Notes under the pieces: model-generated
The model's input: only the letters and a program-made list of their open reading frames with translations
Databases searched by the model: none
What the model was told of the DNA's origin: nothing
Shown: piece after piece, positions 41,371 to 50,458 of the stretch
Position numbering within the stretch: the stretch's first letter is position 1
How the letters are laid out: every line of letters starts with the position of its first letter
Made by a program: the position numbers and the translations under genes
Assembly (NCBI GenBank): GCA_016712445.1
Contig: JADJRB010000003.1
Location: 235,947-299,946, forward strand
Direction: 5' to 3'
DNA length: 64,000 nt
From: Acidobacteriota bacterium
Lineage (GTDB): Bacteria > Pseudomonadota > Alphaproteobacteria > Caulobacterales > Hyphomonadaceae

Positions 41371-42192
41371 TCAGATCTCCTCGGCAAAATGCAGGCATGC
41401 GCCGCAGACGTCGCGCAGCACCCCTATCAATTGTTCGGCCCGCACCGGATTCCAGGGCGGCGGCCAGCCTTCATTGAAGTTGCCGTCATGCGGTTCGTCC
41501 ATGTAGCCCCTGCAGGCCAGCTCCATCTGTACGGCATGAACTGAGGCACGAGGCTGTCCGTAGTGACGCACAGTCCAGCCACCACGAAAGCGCCCGTCCC
41601 TCACCGTGGGATAACTGGAGGACGCGCAAATGGCTTCGATCTGCGCGGCGAGCGATGGCGCGCAGGTTTCGCCCCGGTTCGATCCGATATTGAAAACCGG
41701 CAACAGGCCGTCGAACAATCGCGGCACCTCGGATCTGATGGAATGCGCATCGTACAGCACGACACGGCCATGCTCAGCCCTCAGACGATCAAGCTCGGCC
41801 TGGACAGCGTCATGGTAGGGCTGGAAGTATTCTCGGCGCCGGCGTTCGATCTCGTTCGCGTCGGGTTGTCGTCCAACCTTGTAAAGCGGCTCGCCGTCGA
41901 ACGTGGTCGTGGGACAGAGTTCGGTTGTGGCCTGCCCCGGATACAGGGACGCCCCCGAAGGGTCGCGATTTGCATCGATTACCGACCGCGACAAGGCTGT
42001 ACGGATGGTCGTCGCGCCCATGTCGTTCACAAAGCCGTACAATTGATCTACCCACCAATCAGTATCCTTTCGGGCCAGGGGAATGGACGTGAAGGCGTCT
42101 TCGATTTCCGCCGGAATTTCCCATCCCGTATGAGGAAAGGTCACGACAAGCGGCCGCGTCCCCTGCCGGATCGTCAGCCAACCGGGTGTCAT
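41371..42192 (-). CDS. hutG: N-formylglutamate deformylase HutG
   Basis: A 273-residue metal-dependent amidohydrolase of the FGase family that hydrolyses N-formyl-L-glutamate to glutamate and formate, the last step of the five-enzyme histidine pathway. Signature segments: VTFPHTGWEIP, KDTDWWVDQLYGF, ALSRSVIDANRDPSG, VVLYDAHSIRSEVPRLFDG and VHAVQMELACRGYM, with metal ligands among these His, Asp and Glu residues. Its ATG overlaps the hutH stop (ATGA). Confidence 0.95.
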   Translation of the reverse strand: MTPGWLTIRQGTRPLVVTFPHTGWEIPAEIEDAFTSIPLARKDTDWWVDQLYGFVNDMGATTIRTALSRSVIDANRDPSGASLYPGQATTELCPTTTFDGEPLYKVGRQPDANEIERRRREYFQPYHDAVQAELDRLRAEHGRVVLYDAHSIRSEVPRLFDGLLPVFNIGSNRGETCAPSLAAQIEAICASSSYPTVRDGRFRGGWTVRHYGQPRASVHAVQMELACRGYMDEPHDGNFNEGWPPPWNPVRAEQLIGVLRDVCGACLHFAEEI

Positions 42193-43727
42193 GTGACCGC
42201 CACACCGGGCAAGCTCATGTCACAGGCACGCGCCACACTTCCCGAGCGGACGAGCTCGGCGGCAGCTTCGATGTCCGGATGGAAGAAGCGATCGTGATCG
42301 AGCGGCGGAATTGCGTCACGCACAAGAGTTCGAACGCGCTCCATGCGCACGCTCGATCGCAACGGGGCATGGAAGTCGCACCCCTGACAGGCGGCGAGCA
42401 ATTCGATGGCGAGAACATGATCGACATTTGCGGCCATCGCCAAGGTGCGCCGCGCGCCATGCGCCGCCATCGAGACATGGTCTTCCTGGTTCGCTGACGT
42501 CGGGATCGAATCCACGCTCGCCGGAAAGGCCATTTGCTTGTTTTCCGAAACGAGCGCCGCGGCCGTCACCTGCGGGATCATGAAACCCGAATTCAACCCG
42601 GGTTTCGGCGTGAGGAACGCCGGCAGTCCGGAAAGAGCCGGGTCAACGAGCATGGCTGTCCGGCGCTCGGATATTGATCCGAGCTCGCACAATGCCATCG
42701 CGATCATGTCTGCCGCAAAGGCGACAGGCTCCGCATGAAAGTTTCCGCCGGACACGGCTTCGTCCGTTTCCGGAAATATCAGCGGATTGTCCGACACACC
42801 ATTGGATTCGATCTCGAGCGTTGCAGCCGCCTGCCTCAAAATACCGAGCGCCGCCCCCGCGACTTGCGGTTGGCAGCGCAGGCAATATGGGTCTTGAACG
42901 CGGGCGTCGTTCTGCTTGTGCGAAGCACGAATGCCCGATCCGTTCATCAGTGTACGCAGCACCGCGGCACACTCGGTCTGCGAAGGATGACCTCTCAAGA
43001 CATGGATACGTTCATCGAACGGGCTATCGGACCCACGGGCCGCTTCCGTCGAGAGTACGCCGATCACCAACGACGCTTGCAGCAAGCGCTCGGCTTCGAA
43101 GAGGCCAGCCAGCGCACACGCCGTAGAAAATTGGGTTCCGTTCAGAAGTGCAAGCCCCTCTTTCGGAGCCAGGGAAGCGAGCGGCGCCAGCCCTGCCGAT
43201 TGCAGGCCTGTTGCCGCCGGCATTCGCTGGCCACGGGCGAACACGTCACCCACCCCGATCATGGCACACGCGACATGCGCCAGCGGCGCGAGGTCACCCG
43301 ACGCGCCGACAGATCCTTTTTCCGGCACCACCGGAAGGATGTCCCGCTCCAGCATGCTCGAAAGCAGCGCCAGAGTCTCGGTACGCACACCTGAAGCGCC
43401 GCGCCCCAAACTTGCCAGCTTGAGCGCCATCATCAGACGCACAACATCGGCGCGGAGTGGCTGCCCCACACCCGCGGCGTGCGAAACAACAATGTTGCGT
43501 TGCAGTTCTTGCAGCTGTTCATTGGGAATGCGGACAGACGCAAGCTTTCCGAAGCCCGTGTTGACGCCGTAGACGGGCTCGCCGCGCGCAATGATCCTGG
43601 CAACAGAATCGGCGGAGCGCTGCACGCCTGCAAAGCAATCCGCATGCAGAGTGACTGGCGCGCCTCGCCAGATTGATCGCCAGTCTGCTAGCGTCACGGA
43701 CCCTGGCCGCAGTGTTATGCCGCTCAT
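42189..43727 (-). CDS. hutH: histidine ammonia-lyase HutH
   Basis: A 512-residue lyase that deaminates histidine to trans-urocanate. The Ala-Ser-Gly triad that cyclises into the MIO prosthetic group is in GSVGASGDLAPLAH (about 138-151). YGVNTGFGKLA, the QDPYCLRCQPQV segment, the ENKQMAFPASVDSIPTSANQEDHVSM region and EIESNGVSDNPL are all canonical. The start at 43727 overlaps the hutI stop (ATGA); an ATG at 43739 would add four residues. Confidence 0.96.
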   Translation of the reverse strand: MSGITLRPGSVTLADWRSIWRGAPVTLHADCFAGVQRSADSVARIIARGEPVYGVNTGFGKLASVRIPNEQLQELQRNIVVSHAAGVGQPLRADVVRLMMALKLASLGRGASGVRTETLALLSSMLERDILPVVPEKGSVGASGDLAPLAHVACAMIGVGDVFARGQRMPAATGLQSAGLAPLASLAPKEGLALLNGTQFSTACALAGLFEAERLLQASLVIGVLSTEAARGSDSPFDERIHVLRGHPSQTECAAVLRTLMNGSGIRASHKQNDARVQDPYCLRCQPQVAGAALGILRQAAATLEIESNGVSDNPLIFPETDEAVSGGNFHAEPVAFAADMIAMALCELGSISERRTAMLVDPALSGLPAFLTPKPGLNSGFMIPQVTAAALVSENKQMAFPASVDSIPTSANQEDHVSMAAHGARRTLAMAANVDHVLAIELLAACQGCDFHAPLRSSVRMERVRTLVRDAIPPLDHDRFFHPDIEAAAELVRSGSVARACDMSLPGVAVT

Positions 43728-44923
43728 TGCCCGCCCCATACGCGCGCATGCAGCGGGTTGACTCCGATGCCGTAGACCAGTTCAGCCGGCACATCTGCGT
43801 CCCAAATCGCAAGGTCGCAGCGTAGTCCCGGCTCGAGCCGCCCAACAGATTTCGCGAGCCCAAGGGCTTTTGCCGCATGGACCGTCACGCCATACAGGCA
43901 TTCTTCCACGGTCATCCTGAACAAGGTCGCCGCCATGTTCATGGCGAGCAGGATCGAGGTCATGGGTGAGGAACCCGGATTGCAATCCGTCGCCACGGCC
44001 ATCGGCACTCCCAGTCGGCGCAGCAGGTCGATCGGCGGCGGCCGCATGTCGCGCAGGAAGTAATAGGCACCCGGCAACATGACAGCCACCGTTCCTGCGC
44101 GCGCCATCGCCTTGGCCCCTGCCTCGTCCAGATATTCAAGGTGATCTGCTGACTGAGCACCATACTGCGCCGCCAGCGCGGCGCCCTGCATGTTTGACAA
44201 TTGCTCTGCATGCAAACGGACTGGCAGTTGGTGGGCCCGGGCTGCCTTGAACACACGCTCTGTCTGTTCGCGCGAAAACCCTATCGTCTCGCAGAACGCA
44301 TCGACAGAATCGGCCAGGCCTTCTGCTGCCACTTGCGGAATGATCTGGTCGCAGACGAAGTCAATATAGGCGTCGGGCCTGCCGTTGAATTCCGGAGGAA
44401 GCGCATGTGCTGACAGGAGCGTGGTTCGCACTGTCACCCCACATTCGGCCCCGAGCGCACGCGCGACACGCAGTTGTTTCAGCTCGTTGGCGAGGTCGAG
44501 GCCATATCCGGATTTGATCTCGACCGTGGTGACCCCTTCGTTGATCAGGCGCTGAAGGCGCGTGCGCGATTCGGCTTTCAGCCGCGCTGCATCTGCATGC
44601 CGTGTCGCCTGCATGGTCGATGATATCCCGCCGCCTGCGCGGGCGATGTCCTCGTAGGTGGCGCCGGCGAGGCGTCGTTCGAACTCCGCGGCGCGGCTGC
44701 CGGCGTAGACCAGATGCGTGTGGCAATCGATCAGACCCGGCGTGACCAATCGCCCTGCGCAATCAATCTCCTCCGCATCCGGCATTTCGGGCGCTTCGGC
44801 CGCCGGGCCCGCGAACACGATCGTCTCGCCGCGGGCGACGACAACGCCGTGCTCGATAATCCCGATGCCCGCGTCCCGCCCCGCGAACGTGACCAGCCTT
44901 GCGTTTTTCCAAAGTCTGTTCAC
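43724..44923 (-). CDS. hutI: imidazolonepropionase HutI
   Basis: A metal-dependent amidohydrolase (399 residues from GTG 44923) that opens imidazolonepropionate to N-formimino-L-glutamate. Motifs: GLIDCHTHLVYAG (metal HxH), TTVEIKSGYGLDL, PVRLHAEQLSN and ATDCNPGSSP. A GTG at 44950 gives nine more residues but abuts the HutC operator at 44951-44966, so a start at 44932 or 44923 is more plausible; the family usually begins close to RLWKNARLVT. It is the first gene of hutI-hutH-hutG-hutU and is divergent from hutF. Confidence 0.94.
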   Translation of the reverse strand: MNRLWKNARLVTFAGRDAGIGIIEHGVVVARGETIVFAGPAAEAPEMPDAEEIDCAGRLVTPGLIDCHTHLVYAGSRAAEFERRLAGATYEDIARAGGGISSTMQATRHADAARLKAESRTRLQRLINEGVTTVEIKSGYGLDLANELKQLRVARALGAECGVTVRTTLLSAHALPPEFNGRPDAYIDFVCDQIIPQVAAEGLADSVDAFCETIGFSREQTERVFKAARAHQLPVRLHAEQLSNMQGAALAAQYGAQSADHLEYLDEAGAKAMARAGTVAVMLPGAYYFLRDMRPPPIDLLRRLGVPMAVATDCNPGSSPMTSILLAMNMAATLFRMTVEECLYGVTVHAAKALGLAKSVGRLEPGLRCDLAIWDADVPAELVYGIGVNPLHARVWGGQ

Positions 44924-44950
44924 GACCGGCACGATTGTCTCGCAGTCCAC

Positions 44951-44966
44951 TTATGTATATACATAA
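44951..44966. promoter_or_regulatory. HutC operator in the hutI/hutF divergent region
   Basis: TTATGTATATACATAA is a perfect 16-bp palindrome containing the TGTATATACA core described for HutC repressors. It lies in the 66-base gap between the two divergent hut transcription units, so one HutC site could repress both; urocanate is the known inducer. Confidence 0.9.
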
Positions 44967-44989
44967 CAGTGATACCGGAGAAGCGTCCA

Positions 44990-46378
44990 GTGGGCATCGG
45001 GCAGTCGAATCAGAAATCTGTCCGGTCGAGTGACGCCTGCTTCGGACTGGCCCTCTTGCCGTCAGGCTGGGCGCGCAACGTCCGCATTTCGATGGCGGGC
45101 GGCGTCATCACCGATGTCGAAGCGGACGTTGCCACGCTCACGGCTGCGGACCGCCAAAAGATCGTGCTTCCCGGCATGGCAAACCTGCACTCGCATGCTT
45201 TCCAGCGCGGCATGTCCGGACTGACCGAGTTCCGGAGTTCGACCGAGGACAGCTTCTGGTCCTGGCGGGACTTGCTCTACAAGTTCGTCCGATCGGGCGA
45301 TCCCGCCGACATCGAGGCCATCAGCGCCATGGCGTTCTGCGAAATGCTGGAGGGCGGCTTCACCCGCGTCGCGGAATTTCACTACCTTCATCATGGTGCG
45401 GACGGTGCGCCGTTTTCCGATCCGGCTGAAATGTCTGCCCGCATCGTTGCCGCTGCGCGGACATCCGGGATCGGCCTCACTTTGCTGCCAGTGTTCTACG
45501 CCCATTCAGATTTTGGAGGCGCCGCGCCCCTGGACGGCCAACGCCGCTTTACGAATACGGTGGACGGATTTTGTGCACTCGCCGCATCCGCCGCCGACCA
45601 TTGCCGGACCCTGCCGGACGCCGTGGTCGGATTCGCGCCCCACAGCCTGCGCGCGACAACTCCGGAGCAACTCACAGCGTTGTGCCGGCGCCTGCCCGGC
45701 GGCCCCGTCCATATCCATGTCGCTGAACAGGTGAAGGAAGTGGAGGCCTCGATCGCCTGGTCGGGCGCACGGCCCGTCGAATGGTTGCTGGCGAATGCAA
45801 ACGTCGACGAGCGCTGGTGCCTCATCCACGCGACGCACACGACGCCCGCCGAGCGACGCGCCATCGCGGCGTCAGGGGCGGTCGCCGGCCTTTGCCCCAT
45901 CACCGAAGCCAATCTTGGCGACGGGATTTTTGAACTCAGCGATTTCATCGACTCAGGTGGCCGCTTCGGGGTCGGGTCCGATTCCAACGTGTCAATCTCG
46001 GCGGCGGACGAGTTGCGCATGCTCGAGTATTCGCAGCGTCTCAACGTCCGCCGGCGAAACGTCGTTACCTCTCCGCATTCTCACTCGACCGGCCGAGCGC
46101 TGTTCGAGCGGGCATCCCGGGGTGGGGATCAAGCAGTCGGCGTCCAGAGCGGACTGCGGCCCGGATTGTCTGCAGATTTCATTGTGCTCGACCACTTCCG
46201 CGATATTGACTGCGCTGCAGATCCAGACCGCATTCTTGACCACTGGGTCTTCGGCCAGGCGCGTTCGAAGTTATCCGAGGTCTGGCGACGCGGCGTCCGC
46301 GTGGTGCAGGACGGCCGGCACATCGATCGTGAAGGCATCGAGGCCCGGTTCACACGCGCCATGGAGCGGCTTGTCTGA
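44990..46378 (+). CDS. hutF: formimidoylglutamate deiminase HutF
   Basis: A 462-residue amidohydrolase-superfamily enzyme that converts N-formimino-L-glutamate to N-formyl-L-glutamate plus ammonia, feeding HutG. Metal-binding NLHSHAFQRGMSGL, HYLHHG, VHIHVAEQVKEVE, CLIHATHTT and GVGSDSNVSISAADELRMLEY match the family. The start is GTG at 44990 with GGAG 9 bases upstream; the longer open frame overlaps hutI and is spurious. The stop overlaps the hutC ATG (TGATG). Confidence 0.95.
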   Translation: MGIGQSNQKSVRSSDACFGLALLPSGWARNVRISMAGGVITDVEADVATLTAADRQKIVLPGMANLHSHAFQRGMSGLTEFRSSTEDSFWSWRDLLYKFVRSGDPADIEAISAMAFCEMLEGGFTRVAEFHYLHHGADGAPFSDPAEMSARIVAAARTSGIGLTLLPVFYAHSDFGGAAPLDGQRRFTNTVDGFCALAASAADHCRTLPDAVVGFAPHSLRATTPEQLTALCRRLPGGPVHIHVAEQVKEVEASIAWSGARPVEWLLANANVDERWCLIHATHTTPAERRAIAASGAVAGLCPITEANLGDGIFELSDFIDSGGRFGVGSDSNVSISAADELRMLEYSQRLNVRRRNVVTSPHSHSTGRALFERASRGGDQAVGVQSGLRPGLSADFIVLDHFRDIDCAADPDRILDHWVFGQARSKLSEVWRRGVRVVQDGRHIDREGIEARFTRAMERLV

Positions 46379-47118
46379 TGTCCAGCCCCCCGCCCCTGCA
46401 AAGCGCCAAAGCAACAAACCACCCCTTGCACGAGCAAATTCGGGCATCGATCGAGCGCAAGATTCTGACGGGCGCGTTGAAACCCGGTGACAGGATTCCG
46501 TTCGAACACGAACTGATGGAATCGTTCGACTGCTCACGCATGACGGTCAGCAAAGCGCTCGCCGGCCTGGTCAGCAAGGGCCTGGTCGTTCGCCGCCGGC
46601 GCGCCGGCTCATTCGTTGCGCACCCGCCCAGCGCATCGACTTTGCTGGACGTGCCCGACATCCAGGCCGATATACAGGGGCGCGGACTGGACTACGCTTA
46701 CCAGTTGCTGAGCCGGCGCCTTCGCGCACCACTGGCGTCCCGGAGAGAAGAATGCGAACTGGCAAAAGGCGGCCAGTTGCTTGACCTGGCATGTTTGCAC
46801 GTCGCGGGCGGGACGCCATTTGCGTACGAGAGTCGCTTGATCAGTCTCGAAACGGTGCCTGATGCACGCATGGCGGATTTTTCAGTCTCGCCGCCCGGCA
46901 CCTGGTTACTGGATCATGTGCCGTGGTCGCAGGCCCAGCACCGCATTTCCGCGGCGGCATCCGACGCGCGACTTTCAAAATTGCTCGATGTTTCGATCGG
47001 GGCGCCGTGCCTCGTTCTTGAACGGACCACATGGCACGGAAACCGGCCAGTCACGCAGGTGCGCCAAACCTTTCCGGGTGAACGTCATGCTTTTCTGGGC
47101 GCATTCTCCCACACTTGA
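46378..47118 (+). CDS. hutC: histidine utilization repressor HutC (GntR family)
   Basis: A 246-residue GntR/HutC regulator. The winged helix-turn-helix spans about 15-80 (PLHEQIRASIERKILTGALKPGDRIPFEHELMESFDCSRMTVSKALAGL) and the UTRA effector domain about 95-240 (LLDLACLHVAGGTPFAYESRLISLETVP, SDARLSKLLDVSIGAPCLVLERTTWH). It binds the palindrome at 44951-44966 and is expected to release it on urocanate. It is cotranscribed with hutF, so its synthesis is autoregulated. Confidence 0.95.
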   Translation: MSSPPPLQSAKATNHPLHEQIRASIERKILTGALKPGDRIPFEHELMESFDCSRMTVSKALAGLVSKGLVVRRRRAGSFVAHPPSASTLLDVPDIQADIQGRGLDYAYQLLSRRLRAPLASRREECELAKGGQLLDLACLHVAGGTPFAYESRLISLETVPDARMADFSVSPPGTWLLDHVPWSQAQHRISAAASDARLSKLLDVSIGAPCLVLERTTWHGNRPVTQVRQTFPGERHAFLGAFSHT

Positions 47119-47525
47119 AGCGGTTTGCCCTCATCTTTGCAAAACAGCATCCGGCAAGACGTCCCGAGCAGTTAGGTCGGCCAACATGCCGCCCACCGCC
47201 GAAGTTTCAGGCGCAAACACCCTCAGCACCGCTAGCCCGCTTTCGTGAGCGGGGATGTAGCCGCCGTCGCGGCCTCACCTTTCGGGGCATGGGATTGACT
47301 TCACTCACGGATGAGCGAATGTTTTTCGAGGGTGGCGAGCACCGCTTGAAGACGGCCAGTTGAGCCGCCGGCAAAAGGATAGAATGCCCCGCTCCTCGGC
47401 GCGGGACCAAGCGATCAACAACAGGCAGTTTCGAACCTAGTCGCCTGACCGACAGGCGAAGGTGAGGACCTCGAAATGGCTTCGGAGCGACCGCGACCCA
47501 AACAAAAAACTAAGTGGGGAAGAGA
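47119..47525. other. intergenic region between hutC and the MFS gene
   Basis: 407 bases without a credible gene. A weak hairpin CCCGCT/AGCGGG (47236-47253) could end hutC transcription. Near the 3' end is a nested hairpin (47429-47476) just upstream of the MFS ribosome site. A TTGACT at 47291 offers a weak -35 candidate. The rest shows no obvious structure. Confidence 0.55.
47429..47476 (+). promoter_or_regulatory. nested hairpin in the MFS transcript leader
   Basis: Inner stem TCGCCTG (47441-47447) / CAGGCGA (47453-47459), extended by ACCT/AGGT (47435-47438, 47460-47463), with outer arms TTTCGA (47429-47434) / TCGAAA (47471-47476). It lies 50 bases before the MFS ATG. It could be a structured leader or a palindromic operator; no known class was recognised. 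Confidence 0.4.
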
Positions 47526-48863
47526 ATGAACGATAACACAATCGGCAACCAATCGGCCCAACCAACCATTGCCCAAGCAAAGGAAGACAGCACACCGTAT
47601 TCCAGCGGCTTGTACCGTTACTATGTGCTCGCGATCCTCACCATCGTCTACGTCTTCAACTTCGTCGACCGCCAGCTCCTCGTCATCTTGCAGGAGCCGA
47701 TCAAGGCCGAGCTCGGCCTGTCGGACACGCAGCTCGGGCTGCTTACAGGATTCGCCTTTGCGCTTTTCTACGTCATCTGCGGCATTCCGATTGCGCGCTG
47801 GGCCGACAAGGGTGTCCGGCGAAGCATCATTGCGCTTGCGCTCACCGTCTGGAGTCTGATGACCGCGCTGTGCGGGCTGGCCGGCAACTACGTCCACCTT
47901 GTGCTTGCCCGGATCGGTGTCGGGGTCGGGGAAGCCGGCGGCAGCCCCCCTGCCCACTCGATGATCTCCGACATCTTCAAGCCGGCCAACCGCGCGCTGG
48001 CGCTGTCGATCTATTCCATCGGCATCTATATCGGCATGCTGGTCGGCTTCAGCGTTGGCGGCTGGCTCGCGGATGCCTTCAACTGGCGCCTCGCCTTCTT
48101 CGTTGTCGGCTTTCCGGGCGTCGCGCTCGCGGCGATCCTCTACTTCACGGTCAAGGAGCCGATCCGGGGCTGGTCCGAAGGCAAGCCGCCGTCTTCGATC
48201 GACGCGCCGCCGATCACGACCGTTGCAAAACTGCTCTGGACGCGGGTTTCGTTCCGCCACATCGCCCTGGCGGCCAGCCTGCAGGCTTTCCTCATTTACG
48301 GGATCGGCAATTGGCTCCCGTCCTACTTCCAGCGCGACTTCGGCCTCAGCCTCACGACCGTGGGAACCTGGATGGCCCTGACGGCCGGTTTCGGCGGCGG
48401 GTGCGGGTCCTTTTTCGGCGGCTGGCTTTCCGATAAACTCGGGGCGCGCGACGTGCGCTGGTACCTCTGGACGCCCGCCATGCTGACCTTCCTGCTGGTC
48501 CCGGTCATTTCCGTCGCGCTGACGGCCGACAAGCCGATGGTGGCGCTGATCCTGACCGCGCCCTTCAACTTCCTGACCGCGGCCTATCTCGGCGCCGTGA
48601 TCGCCGTTTCCCACAGCCTCGTCAGCTCCCGCATGCGGGCCCTGACGTCGGCCGTGCTCTTCTTCGTCATCAACCTCATCGGGCTCGGTCTCGGTCCGCT
48701 CATCGTCGGCGCACTGAGCGACACTTTCAAGGCCAACGGTGTCGAGTCGCCGCTCGCCATGGCCATGTTGCTGTGCGGTGTGATCGGTGCACTCTGGGCC
48801 TGCACGCACTACCTGCTGGCAGCGCGCACCATTCGCGAGGACATCGCGAGGCTTGAGCAATGA
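47526..48863 (+). CDS. MFS transporter (spinster/OPA-like, catabolic cluster)
   Basis: A 445-residue major facilitator with 12 predicted helices. Helix 1 includes YYVLAILTIVYVFNFVDRQLLVIL, followed by the motif-A-like loop GIPIARWADKGVRRSIIALAL and IGVGVGEAGGSPPAHSMISDIF, a signature of the MFS subgroup common in sphingomonad and Hyphomonas aromatic or steroid clusters. The ATG at 47526 is preceded by GGGGAAGAGA. Its stop overlaps the start of the FG-GAP lipoprotein gene (ATGA). It probably imports a product or substrate handled by the esterases and ligase encoded on the opposite strand. Confidence 0.92.
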   Translation: MNDNTIGNQSAQPTIAQAKEDSTPYSSGLYRYYVLAILTIVYVFNFVDRQLLVILQEPIKAELGLSDTQLGLLTGFAFALFYVICGIPIARWADKGVRRSIIALALTVWSLMTALCGLAGNYVHLVLARIGVGVGEAGGSPPAHSMISDIFKPANRALALSIYSIGIYIGMLVGFSVGGWLADAFNWRLAFFVVGFPGVALAAILYFTVKEPIRGWSEGKPPSSIDAPPITTVAKLLWTRVSFRHIALAASLQAFLIYGIGNWLPSYFQRDFGLSLTTVGTWMALTAGFGGGCGSFFGGWLSDKLGARDVRWYLWTPAMLTFLLVPVISVALTADKPMVALILTAPFNFLTAAYLGAVIAVSHSLVSSRMRALTSAVLFFVINLIGLGLGPLIVGALSDTFKANGVESPLAMAMLLCGVIGALWACTHYLLAARTIREDIARLEQ

Positions 48864-50449
48864 GACCGGGCCGGCGGAGCTTTGTTGCCCTCTACGGCGC
48901 CGCCGGCCTGATTGTCTCGGCATGTCAAATGACCAAGGTCGAGGTGGTCCAAGCGGCGACGCTCACGGTTGCCGATACACCGAGCTCCGCTCAGGCTACG
49001 GACGGTCGCTATATTTCCTGGCGAGAGCATCTCATCGACGACGAAGCCACGAACGGCGGCGTTCCCATTCGCGGCGGTGACGGACTGGTGACCGCCGATA
49101 TGGATGGCGACGGCTTCCTTGACGTCGTGTCGGTGCACGAGGATTCAAACCACCTGCGCATTGCGTTCGGAACGGCGGATCCGGATGTCTGGTTCAATGT
49201 CACGTTGGGCGAAGGCGACGAAGTGGCCGCCATCGAGGATGCCGCCGTGGGCGATCTCAACGGCGATGGATACCTCGACGTCGTTGCCGCCTGCGAGGAA
49301 GCCCACCTCATCTATTTCGAGAACCCCGGAACAGAGGCGCGCACGGCCAACTGGGCGCGGCTCATCCCGGAGATTACACAGGGACGCGGATCCTGGCTGC
49401 GCGTCTTCATCTCCGATGTCGACGGCGACGGCCGGATGGACGTTCTCGGCGCCAACAAGGGCGCAGCCGACATCATCGATCCCTCCCTGCCCTCGGCTGC
49501 CCGTCCGACCTCGTTGTTCCGGATCGAAGGAGACCCTCTGTCAGACGCGAGCTGGCGCGAACAGGTGCTCTCCCTGGAAGTCGTACCGAATACGGCCATG
49601 CCGGTGGACATCGACGGCGATGGCGACATCGACGTGCTCTCCGCGGCGCGCCTGCACCAGACGATGACCCTGCTCGAGAATGGCGGCCCGGGCGACGAGG
49701 GCGGCATAAAGGTCGTGCCTCATCCGATCATCATCGCGCCCGGTTTTCCTGCGCCAGAAAGCTGGCGCGGAACCTCCAACGGTTTCCAGACAGCGTTTGC
49801 CGACATTGATGGCGATGGCCGGTTGGATCTGGCCGTTGCCGTCTACGAAACGCCGTCGCCTGTGAACGGCACCCCGCTGATGGCGAACCTTGGATGGCTC
49901 AGGCAGCCTGAGTCTCTGGACGATCCGTGGACTTACTATCGGATCGGCAACATCCTGCCGGATGTCGTGATCGGGATAGCGCTCGCCGATATTGACGGCG
50001 ATGGAGACTTCGACGCCATAACGGGGGGCTATTCCGGCCTGAATATCCTGAAAGGCGGATACTCCGGCGCCGCGAGGGACCACGATGAACCCGGCGTGAC
50101 GGCGTCTTCATCAGTCGGACGCATCGCCTGGTTCGAGAACCCGGGCGATGCCAGCGCGGACTGGAACCGGCACGACATATCGCGGCGCGTGCGCGGCATG
50201 TATGACGCGTTCGTGCCTCGGGACATGGACGGAGACGGTGACATCGACTTCATCGCCACGCGCGGAAACAGCGGTACGAATGACGGCGTGTTCTGGCTGG
50301 AGCAGGTGAGAACCGATCAGCCCGAGGCGTCTTTCACGCCCGCGCGGAGCGACGACAGCCGCGCCTTGTCTCTTCCGCCTGCGGACTGGGCGGATCGCTA
50401 CGAACAGAACATGACGTTCGTGGCGCCGAACAAGGTGGCGAAAGACTGA
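48860..50449 (+). CDS. FG-GAP/VCBS-repeat lipoprotein
   Basis: A 529-residue exported protein with lipobox LIVSAC (Cys at about residue 22). Seven calcium-loop repeats of the form DxDGDGxxD are visible: ADMDGDGFLD, GDLNGDGYLD, SDVDGDGRMD, VDIDGDGDID, ADIDGDGRLD, ADIDGDGDFD and RDMDGDGDID. They should fold into a seven-bladed integrin-alpha-like propeller binding calcium. It is translationally coupled to the MFS gene. Possible roles are substrate capture at the envelope or scaffolding; no enzymatic motif is visible. It converges on the esterase gene with a 9-base gap. Confidence 0.9.
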   Translation: MRPGRRSFVALYGAAGLIVSACQMTKVEVVQAATLTVADTPSSAQATDGRYISWREHLIDDEATNGGVPIRGGDGLVTADMDGDGFLDVVSVHEDSNHLRIAFGTADPDVWFNVTLGEGDEVAAIEDAAVGDLNGDGYLDVVAACEEAHLIYFENPGTEARTANWARLIPEITQGRGSWLRVFISDVDGDGRMDVLGANKGAADIIDPSLPSAARPTSLFRIEGDPLSDASWREQVLSLEVVPNTAMPVDIDGDGDIDVLSAARLHQTMTLLENGGPGDEGGIKVVPHPIIIAPGFPAPESWRGTSNGFQTAFADIDGDGRLDLAVAVYETPSPVNGTPLMANLGWLRQPESLDDPWTYYRIGNILPDVVIGIALADIDGDGDFDAITGGYSGLNILKGGYSGAARDHDEPGVTASSSVGRIAWFENPGDASADWNRHDISRRVRGMYDAFVPRDMDGDGDIDFIATRGNSGTNDGVFWLEQVRTDQPEASFTPARSDDSRALSLPPADWADRYEQNMTFVAPNKVAKD

Positions 50450-50458
50450 CGGCTGCCC

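Noticed and set aside
47415..48923. 502-residue open frame on the minus strand opposite the MFS gene
   Set aside because: Low-complexity, charged Arg/Glu/Gly/His composition with no domain; the MFS gene on the plus strand has clear membrane helices and signature loops.
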